Origin: Chryseobacterium gleum
Lineage (GTDB): Bacteria > Bacteroidota > Bacteroidia > Flavobacteriales_D > Crocinitomicaceae
Assembly (NCBI GenBank): GCA_943326315.2
Contig: CALPSU020000002.1
Coordinates: 1-36,950, forward strand
DNA length: 36,950 nt
Reading direction: 5' to 3'
The notes under the pieces were generated by a model, which saw only the letters and a list, made by a program, of their open reading frames with translations, made no database searches and was not told the origin of the DNA. Of the stretch, positions 8,801 through 16,200 are shown one piece after another. Within the stretch, counting starts at the first letter, position 1. The number at the start of each line of letters is the position of its first letter. Position numbers and translations under genes: made by a program.

Positions 8801-9865
8801 TGCTGAAGATGGAATTGCAGTTAAAGTTGCGCTCCCTCCACTACAAATTGTCGTACTATTTACGCTTACTGTAGGTGTTGGATTTACATTTACAATTACA
8901 TCATCCGTAAAAGTATAGGTAAGGCCACAATTTGTTGTAGTTAATTTTGCTGTATAAGTAGTAGTTGCTAAAGGATTAACAGTTGCTGTAGTTGAACTAC
9001 TTAAAACAGTTGCACCTTGTAACCATTGAACAGTTCCAACAGTAGCACCATCTGGTAAAAATCTCCACCCTTCATTTGTTGCAGACCATTGACTTGAATT
9101 TCTATTAGGAACTACTGTCGCAATTGTACCATTTGAATTTTGAATTCCTAATGTTGCGTTCCCTCCATTCCAGCTAGAACATAACGGTTTATCTTTCAAA
9201 AAAACATCAATAATATTTGATGTTTCGTACAAAACAATTTGCTGATTAGCAATCTTATTATTGCATGAAGATGAGTACATCGGAACATTAGACCATGAAA
9301 CAGTAAAAGTTCTACATGGTGCAACGCCAGATGCTATATATCTAATCTCACTCACTAATCCTCCTCCTGGATCTATACTTGGATCCATATCGTGAACCGG
9401 ACCAAATATTGCATTTCCAATTAAGGGTGTGGCAGATGTTGATGGGATATTATCAGAAGATGAAAAGGCGTATCCAGATGTTTGATTCGCTTTTGCTAAA
9501 TTGAATGTCAAAGCTCCGTTTGCACCAACTACACATTGGGTGTATTGATTTCCGAAAAATGTAAAACAAAACCCAATGTTAAAAACAGCACCATAATAGT
9601 CATCTTTATTTGTTGCTAATGCTAAAGCTCCTGCTGTAAATGAATTAGGCGCATAAGGAGTCGCTGCAACAGTATAACTTGTAGTTGCTTTGATAGTATT
9701 ATAAGTGCTCGTCAAATTTGCTGGAGAGCCAGAACAAATAGTTTGATCATTACCCGCAGCAATAGATGGACATTGAGAAAACGAATTAATTGATAAAAAA
9801 AAGAAAATAATTATTCCAACAAAAAATGTTCGAATAATTATTAGTTTGTTTATGTGTGATCTCAT
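2861..9865 (-). CDS. Giant T9SS-exported Ig-like repeat protein (2334 aa), type B sorting domain
   Basis: This is a predicted cell-surface or secreted protein. Domains in order: signal peptide (1 to about 31, ending NSFSQ); a Cys-rich N-terminal domain (about 32-325) of the NIDO-like kind often at the front of such proteins (motifs YGAVFNIGFCFTFFGNQY, WNGGNATLGIQN, WRFLPDG); 21 close Ig-like repeats of about 73 aa (about 329-1860), each with one Trp in a TYLW/TFLW motif and two cysteines; two divergent repeats (about 1860-2005); Ig-like and degenerate PKD domains (to about 2232); and a C-terminal gliding-motility-associated (CHU_C, TIGR04131-like) domain (about 2238-2334) with VPNTFTPD, YNRWGEVVF and GW. 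That last domain is the type B T9SS signal. The repeats resemble CHU_C-associated Ig domains. No enzymatic site is seen; a role as adhesin, rod or coat is inference. The repeats follow a three-unit higher-order pattern and have almost no Lys/Arg. Confidence 0.88.
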   Translation of the reverse strand: MRSHINKLIIIRTFFVGIIIFFFLSINSFSQCPSIAAGNDQTICSGSPANLTSTYNTIKATTSYTVAATPYAPNSFTAGALALATNKDDYYGAVFNIGFCFTFFGNQYTQCVVGANGALTFNLAKANQTSGYAFSSSDNIPSTSATPLIGNAIFGPVHDMDPSIDPGGGLVSEIRYIASGVAPCRTFTVSWSNVPMYSSSCNNKIANQQIVLYETSNIIDVFLKDKPLCSSWNGGNATLGIQNSNGTIATVVPNRNSSQWSATNEGWRFLPDGATVGTVQWLQGATVLSSSTTATVNPLATTTYTAKLTTTNCGLTYTFTDDVIVNVNPTPTVSVNSTTICSGGSATLTAIPSSAGGTFLWSNGATGSTINVSPSATTTYSVVYTLGGCSSLSMPSTVTVTTAPTVTVNNTNICSGGNATLTATPSAAGGTYLWSNGSTSSSITVSLTANTSYSVVYTLGCPSPSASGTVTVNAIPTVTVSSSTICEGGSATITATPSTTGGTFLWEDSSTGSTLTVSPTSTTTYSVIYTLGCPGLSASGTVTVNSVPTVTVNSSTICNGASATLTATPSASGGTYLWSNASTGASLTVSPSSTTTYSVVYSVTGCSSLAGSGTITVNPIPTVSVNSQTVCAGSSATLTATPSIGGGTYLWNTGETGSELIISPSSTTTYSVVYTFLGCSSLAGSGTITVKSIPTVVVNSSAICSSGSATLTATPSAAGGTFLWNTGGTGSTLTVSPGATTTYTVVYSLAGCSSIAGSGTVTLTTPPSVTVSSETICSGASATLTATPTPASVGGTYLWSNGTTGATLTVSPGATTSYSVVYTFGCPSASASGTVTVNSIPTISSNSQTVCEGIGATLTATPSIAGGTYLWNTGETGSTLTITPVSTTIYTVIYTFAGCPSLPGSGTVTVKSNPTVTVNSTTICPGGSATLNALPSETGGTYLWSNSSTTSSINVSPSATTTYSVVYTSSIGCVSLSGSGSVTLTAVPTVTVNSETICNGVSATLTATPSLGGGTFLWSNASSGSTLTVSPNSTTSYTVVYTLGCSSAPVSGTVTVSPGPTVTVNSQTICSGASATLTATPSVTGGTYLWSNSATADAISVSPSVNTTYSVIYTLAGCSSLASSGVVTVNSLPIITITPPAICIGGTATLTATPAVSGGTYLWSDASTGSTLTVSPLANTAYSVVYTLSGCSSLTATGTVVVTTTPTVTVSSTSICNGSSATLTATPSIGNGTYLWSNGTTGSTLTVSPNSTTSYSVVYDYGCPSLSASGTVTVNQIPTVAVNSQTVCNGVSATLTASPSIGGGTYLWSDASVDATLTVSPSTTTSYTVIYTYSGCSSLAGSGTVNVNPIPTLSVNSPSICPGNSTTLTAIPSFGGGTFMWNNASTASSLTVSPLANTSYSVIYTSFVGCSSIAANSTVTLTSVPTVTVNSETVCSGTSATLTATPSVLGGTYLWNNSSTGSSITVSPGSTTSYSVIYTFVCPSISSIGTITVNPTPTVSVNSNSICNGASSTLTAIPSIGGGTYLWNNSSVGSTLVVSPSSTTTYSVIYTLTGCSSLEASGVVTVNPIPVVTVNSTQICPGGSSILTATPTIVGGSFLWDDASINSTLNVSPLVTTPYTVVYTSLAGCESLSALGTVTVTPVPTVTVNSTTVCNGTSAILTATPSIVGGTFVWNNSSTGSTISVTPSTTTSYSVIYTFGCPSLSVSGTVNVNPIPSISVSSSTICNGSSATLTTTPSLPSGTYLWNDLSNGSTLVASPNSTTTYSVVYTLSGCSSLIASGVITVNPIPDITVNSTSICSGQTAVLTTNTSIIGGTFLWSDASTDASLTATLATSESYSVIYTFAGCSSIESSGTITVNQLPIVTATPNFSSACEGTQIILTAGGASTYSWTNGLTDAVAFTPSVGTVSYNVVGTDINNCQNSASTSVVIYPLPIVEAGNSIVICTGTSVTLNASGALTYTWDNGVTDGISFIPPIGTLNYTVTGIDINGCSKTDVTSITVNPLRIPQFGTINEICQGTEPPILSISSNDDPIINGSWDIPLVDTSIIGTTIYTFTPIAGECAISTTLSVTINPLPILNIINPPAVCTPDVIDLTDPRWTNGSSGGSLSFSTNSAGLTFISNPTSISKSGIYFIESSSAEGCSVSKAINIVINSKPMASFSAYPNILNSFNTIVHMDNKSIGADSYSWSFADGDVSDSFNPSHSFPQNVFGEQIITLIVKTNQNCSDTTFEKVVMIEELIYLVPNTFTPDADQINQTFKPVFTEGYDPFDFTMVIYNRWGEVVFKSHDVNEGWSGTYGVDGEMSQDDSYTWKIDFKIKNQDKRKVITGVVNLIR
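4284..8880 (-). repeat. Array of 21 Ig-like coding repeats (about 219 bp each) with three-repeat higher-order period
   Basis: Each unit reads roughly PTVTVNS-(T)IC-GxSATLTATPS-GGTYLW-(TG)STLTVSP-TTTYSVVYT-GC-SG-TVTVNxI. From repeat 7 on, three subclasses alternate strictly. A has a short GC(P)S turn. B starts SxT(V/I)C or similar and usually ends GCSSLAGSG-like. C has IC(P)GG, often a longer TSxxGC turn, and ends in TLTxV-like linkers. The Cys codons of the A turns begin at 7388, 6731, 6077, 5420 and 4763, giving spacings of 657, 654, 657 and 657 bp. The first six repeats read C-A-A-B-B-C. The nucleotide copies have diverged, so this is an old amplification. Confidence 0.85.
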
Positions 9866-9960
9866 ATTATTGCAATTTATAAATATATCCTCACACGAAA
9901 GACGTATTACGACTTTACTAGTTGCTTAAATTTTATTATTAAATTTAATTTCAAGGAAAT

Positions 9961-9968
9961 CAAAAATA
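9961..9968 (-). promoter_or_regulatory. Possible -7 box of the 2334-aa giant gene
   Basis: On the minus strand this is TATTTTTG, an exact TAnnTTTG match and the only one in the gap. It would give a leader of about 90 nt. No TTG sits at the usual -33 distance, and chance matches are common in AT-rich DNA. Confidence 0.35.
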
Positions 9969-10163
9969 GCAACAATTGAACAATAATTCTAGTAAAAAAG
10001 TTCCTATATTATCAAAGTAGGACTTTCAATTAATATTCTAATGGAAAAATCTTAATAAACTTTTATATAGCAAAAAAAAAAAATCTGTATAAAAAACTAT
10101 TATTCTATAAAAAAATCAAACTTCAGTCCATAAAAATCATTGTAATAAATAATTAACCGAAAT

Positions 10164-10193
10164 AAAAAAAGTCCAGTATAACTTGATACTGGA
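10164..10193 (-). terminator. Intrinsic terminator of the 4252-aa giant gene
   Basis: A perfect 8-bp stem (TCCAGTAT pairing with ATACTGGA) with a 6-nt loop begins 16 nt after the stop codon. On the minus strand it is followed by C and then seven Ts (plus-strand A run 10164-10170), the classic Rho-independent layout. Confidence 0.75.
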
Positions 10194-10208
10194 AATAAAA
10201 GGTGAGTT

Positions 10209-13200
10209 TTATCTTAAAAGATTTACATTTCCTGTTTTAATTATTTGAGATTCATCTTCCTTAGTTAAAAATTTAATTTTCCAAACATAACTTCCCGAAA
10301 AAGCTTGCTCACCTGAAGAATTTAATTTTCCATTCCATCCCTCATTTAGATCATTTGTTTCAAAAATGACATCTCCCCATCTATTAAAAATTAAAAAAGA
10401 ATACTCTTTTGGAGATACGCCTGATCCAAATATTGGTTGGAAAATTTCATTACTACCAATACCATCTGGTGTAAATGAATTTGGAACAAAGTATAATAAT
10501 TCTTCCTTTTCAAAAACATATCTAATTGCAGTGTCTTTACATCCAAAATCAGATATTGCAATTAAAATAACCTCATGCTTGCCATAAGAATCACTTGGAT
10601 AAATATGAGTTGGATTTATTGATAAATAATCTGTGCTTCCATCTCCGAAATCCCAAATGTAAAATTCAGCACCTATAGAAGAGTTCGGAAAAGAAGTAAT
10701 CGGACTAATGTTCGAAAATTCCTGAGGTGTTGCGATAAAAGCTGCTACAGGTTTTGGATGAATCGGAACAGTAATTGTTGTATCAACTACACAACTACCT
10801 GCTTCATTTATTGGAGTGAAAGTGGTTGAAATTAATCCTGGATTAGCTGTACTAACTGGTGTCCAAGTTCCATTAACAATTGGGGAATTGATAGTAGATA
10901 AAGGCATAACCGGATTTTCTTTCCCTTGACAAACAGAGAGATCTTCTGGACTAAACATTGGAGTAACAGAAGGTTTTACCAATACATTTATACGAGCTGT
11001 ATCACTAATACAACCAGTTAATATGTCTTTCTGAGCAACTGAATAATATGTAAATATTGGTGTTGTAGTATTTTGAGATGGTGCAGAACCCAATGGAACA
11101 TTAGAATTTGAAGCATACCAAATTGGTGTCAATCCTGCCCCACCCGAAGGGACAGGAACATATCCCAAAGTACTTGCATTTTCACCTTTACAATAAGAAA
11201 CAAAAGAAGTAACCAATGGCTTACTTGGCTTTGGTTTTATATTCAAATTAGCTGTTGACGAGTTCTGACATCCTGTTGTGCTATTAGTAACAGAAACTGA
11301 AAAAGAATTTAATCCTGGGTTTAAAGCTGTAAATGGTAAATTGTTCACTATTCCATTACTCCAACTTGGAACGCCAGAATTTGAAGTTGCATTTAATGTT
11401 ATTTGTTGTCCTTCACAAACTTCAGCTGAATAAGTAGAAATAGCTATAACTGGTAATGGATTAACGTTTATTGTCCCTGATACTGGTAAAGTTGCACAAA
11501 GTCCACCGGTTAAAGAAATTGTATAACTGAAATTATTTTGAATGGATGGTGCACCTGAGATTGTAATCAAATTTGCATTCCAATTACCTGTAATTCCAGA
11601 AGGTAAGCCTGAGAATATAGCTCCGGTAGCTCCTGTTGTATTATAAAAAATGTTTGAAATCGTTGAACTTAAACACGGAGTTTGGGCATTTGAACCTACA
11701 GCTGAAGTAAGTGTAATTGTATTTTTGGCATTTACAGTAATTGAACCAGATTTTGTAATTATTCCACAACCTCCTGTTAAAGTTACAGTATAAGGAAAGA
11801 TGCCAACTGAATTTGTCATACCAGTTATTGTATAAGTATCATTTGACCATGAACCACTTAAACCTGCTGGTAAAACTGTAATAGTTGCTGCTGAAACTCC
11901 AGTTGTGGTATATACAATTGGTGTTATTTGTGTATTTGGACAAACTGCTTGTGCATCTGTACCAACATTTGAACTTAAAGTAATCGTATTATTAGGAATG
12001 ACATTAAACGAACCTAATTCTGATATTGATCCACATCCGCCAGTTAAAGTAATTGTATAATTCTGATTAACAGAAACCGTAGGAGCTCCAGAAATAGTTA
12101 CCACACCTCCACTCCAAGAACCTATAACTCCCGCTGGTAAGCCAAAGAAAGTTGCACCTGTTGCACCTGAAGTATTATAGGTAATATTTGAAATTGAAGT
12201 ATTAATACAAGGTGTAGGTCTATTTGAAGATAAAGCAGAAGTTAATGTAATTGTATTCAATGGTGTTGATGTAATCATTCCAGATAAAGAAGCTGAACCA
12301 CAACCGCCTATTGTTGTTACCGTATAATTATAAGGTAATAAACTTGAAACAGAAGGAGTTCCTGATATTGTAACTATATTATTAGACCAATTTCCATTTA
12401 CTCCTGCAGGTAAACCTGAGAAAGAAGCTCCTGTTGCACCAGAAGTTGAATAGGTAATATTACTAATCGGCACATTCATACAAACCGTTTGGTTATCAGT
12501 TCCTCCTAATGATGTAATATTTAATGCATTAACTGTTACTATATCAATTCTTCCACCTGTTGTAACTAAACCACAACCTCCTTGAAGTGCAATTGAATAA
12601 GTATTGAGGCCTGAATTTGCAGGAGTACCAGAAATAGTAATAACACCAGTTACCACATTAAAATTTTGTGTCATTCCTAATGGTACTCCGAAGAATACTG
12701 CATTAGTAGCTCCTGTAGTAGAATAGGTTACATCAATTGCCGGATTTGTAACACAAATAGATTGGTTATCAGAACCTAAAGCAGATGTCAAAGCAATAGT
12801 ATTTAAAGCTGTAACATTAATTGTACCACCTAATGTTGGGTTACCACATCCACCAGATAATGAAATTATATAGCTAAATGGACCTGATTGTGTTGGTGTA
12901 CCAGAAATAGTAAATGAATTTCCTACCAAAGCACTCACTGTTAAACCTTGTGGCAATCCAGTGACAACTCGATCCGTTGCACCAGTTGTTGTATACGTTA
13001 TATTTGTTATTGGAGTACCTATACAAAGCGTTTGAGCCGCAGTTGCAGGTAAAGAAGTTAAAACAATTGTATTATCAGGTGAAACATTAATCGTACCTCC
13101 TGCCGAAATATTTCCACAGCCTCCTGTTAATGTTACTGTATATGCAGTACTTCCTGAAACGCTCGGTATTCCATATATTCTTGCTACATTTCCAATCCAA

Positions 13201-16200
13201 GTTGAATTTAACCCGGATGGTAAAGAAGAAAATGTTACTCCTGAAGCACCTGTTGTAGAAAATGTAATATCAGTTATTGAATTGTTTATGCAGACAGATG
13301 GATTATCAGAACCAATTCCTGAAGTTAAAGCTATTGTGTTTAAAGTCGAAACACCTATAGTACCATTAATTGTTGCAGGTCCAGATCCTCCAGTTAAAGA
13401 AATTGTATAAGATGTTGGTCCACTAAAAATTGGAGTTCCCGATATTGTAATAGTATTAGACGTGAAATTTCCAGTAACTCCAACTGGTAAACCACTAAAA
13501 CTTGCAGCTGTATATCCAGATGTTGTGTAAGTAATATTAGTTATTGGATTACTTACACAAGTTATTTGAGAATCTGTACCTGTTATAGAGGATAAAATGA
13601 ATGTATTTGTTGGTAAAACATCAATCGTACCAGTAATTACTCCTGCTCCACAGCCTCCACTCATTGTAATAGTGTACATTTTTAAACCAGCAACTGTTGG
13701 TGTTCCTGAAATCGTTAAAGTATTGGTTGGTAAATCAAAAACATAACCTATTCCAGAAGCCAAATTACTAACGGTAAAACCTGTTGCTCCGCTTGTTAAA
13801 TAACTGATATTAACAATTGGAGTATTGATATAAACTGTTTGAGCATCTGTTCCAATTGCAGAACTTAACACAATTGTATTATTTGCTTTCACATTAAATG
13901 TCCCAGTTGCAGTAATCGTTCCGCAGCCACCTGTGAACGCTAATGAATAATTATGAGTTCCTATTATTGCAGTTGATCCAGAAATTGTTACAACATTTCC
14001 TGATAAAGATGCAGAAATTCCAAGTGGTAAACCTGTTGCAGTTAAAGAAGTTGCTCCTGTTGTTGCGTAAGTAATCGCGGTTAAAGGAGAATTTACACAA
14101 ATAGTTTGTGTATTGTCTGTTCCAACTAAAGAAGATAAAGAAATGGTATTGTTTGGAGTAACATCAATAGTTCCAAACGCTTGAATATTTCCACAACCAC
14201 CAGTTAAAGTAACGGTATAACTATAATTACCTGCTACTGATGGCGTTCCGGAAATCGTAACTGTATTAAATCCAAACGAACCTGTTACACCAGTTGGTAA
14301 ACCTGTAAAAGTTGCTCCTGTTGCATGAGCTGTTGTGTATGAAATAGTTGTAATAGGATTGTTAATACATAAATTCTGATTATTTGTACCTGCAACCAAC
14401 GGAGCGGTAATCGTGTTTATAGGTTTAATCACGACAGTTACAGGTTTCACGTCAGAACAAGCTGTAACACTTACTGTTTTAATGAAATAAATTCCACTTG
14501 TTGTAATAGCAGTTTCCCCTATTACCGGTGTCGTACAACCTATTTCATTCCAATAAGAAATGACCCCTGTTTCTGCTCCTGTTTGATTGAATGCTGAAGT
14601 AAGATTAACTGTAGCTGGTGCACAAACCGCTAATGGATTAGTAACAGCTAAAGAAACTGGACAACTACAATCATTCACTGCAACTGTAACAGGTTCTATA
14701 ACAAAACAAGTTCCTATTGTTGATTTAATATAGTAAGTACCTGAAAGAGGAACTGCAGTTTCATCTGCAATTGGAGTTAAATTACACGTTGCATCTTCCC
14801 AATACGAAAGTATTGAACCTGAAGAAGAACCTAAAGTAACAGAGGCATTAGTTAAATCTACCATTGCTGGTTGACAAGCTGCTGCTGGAGAAGTAATCGT
14901 TAAAGTTGGCACTGCATTGATTGTTATTGTTCCATTTACAGAAGGTATAGAACAACCCCCGATTAATACAATTGTATAAGTTCCTCCATCTAAAAGTGAA
15001 GTAGTTCCTGAAACCGTTAATGTATTTCCAGATAAAGAACTTGTAATTCCCGTTGGAAGTCCAGTAACATTAGCACTCGTTACAGCTCCACTTATGTTGT
15101 ATGTAATTGGTGAAATAGCATCCGTAACGCAAATCGCCTGATTATCTGAACCTACTATAGAACTCAAAGTAATCGTGTTTAAAGGAGTAACAATAATAGA
15201 ACCTGAAGCGTTTACTACTCCACATCCACCTGTTAAAGTTAAAGTATAATTAAAAGTTCCTGAAACCAAAGATGTTCCTGAAATCGTATAAATCCCTCCA
15301 GATAAATTCCCTGTCACACCTGCTGGTAAACCTGAATCTGTCACTCCAGTAGCACCAGATACAGTATATGTAATGTTTGTTATTGAGGTATTAATACATT
15401 TGGTTTGAGCATTCGTTCCAAAAGCAGAAGTGAAATTAAGGATAGAAGTTGGCGTAACTGTTATAATTCCTGAAGCAGTATTTGAACCACATCCACCAAT
15501 CATACTTACTGAATAAGGGAATGATCCTGATCCAGTTGGTGTTCCTGTAATTGTAACTAAATTACCAACATAAGAATAAGTTACTCCTGCAGGTAAACCT
15601 GAAATAGTAACACTAGTAACTGCTCCAGTTGTTGTGAAAGTAATATCTGTTAAAGCACTTGCCAAACAAATAGTTGGATTGTTTGAAGAAACTCCTGATG
15701 TTAAAGTAATTGTATTATCTAGTGTTACATCAATTGTTCCTGAAGTTGAAATATTACCACACCCTCCAGTTAAAGTTACTGTGTAAGCAAAATGTCCTGA
15801 AACATTTGGTGTACCTGAAATCGTTACTATGTTTGAGGACCAAGTTCCATTTACTCCTGCTGGTAATCCTGAGAAAGTAGCTCCGATTGCTCCTGAAGTA
15901 ACGTATGTAATTGGAGTAATTGCCGAATTAATACATTTTGTTTGTACCTCTGTTCCTACAAGTGAAGATTGTGTAATGGTATTATCTAAAATAACCCCCA
16001 TTGTTCCTGATTTTGAAACAACACCACATCCACCAGTTAAATCGACAGTATACGTATAAGCTCCAGCAACAGTTGGAGTTCCTGAAATAGTAATTACATT
16101 CAAAGCCCAAATTGCTGAAAGACCTGCTGGAATATTCGTGAAATTCGCTCCAGTTGCACCTGTTGTAGAATAGGTTATTGGAGTAATTGCTGTATTTATA

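Larger units (their letters stand above)
9866..10208. other. 343-nt intergenic gap between the two giant genes
   Basis: No open reading frame with coding character is seen. Reading the minus strand, it begins with the terminator of the 4252-aa gene (10164-10193), then AT-rich DNA with a 12-A run on the plus strand (10072-10083), one TAnnTTTG box (9961-9968), and about 95 nt of leader to the start of the 2334-aa gene. Two genes reading the same way with a terminator between them suggests separate transcription units. Confidence 0.6.

Noticed and set aside
10072-10083. Run of 12 A between the giant genes as a phase-variation switch
   Set aside because: It lies about 210 nt from the next start codon and outside any recognised promoter spacer; long A runs are expected in DNA this AT-rich.
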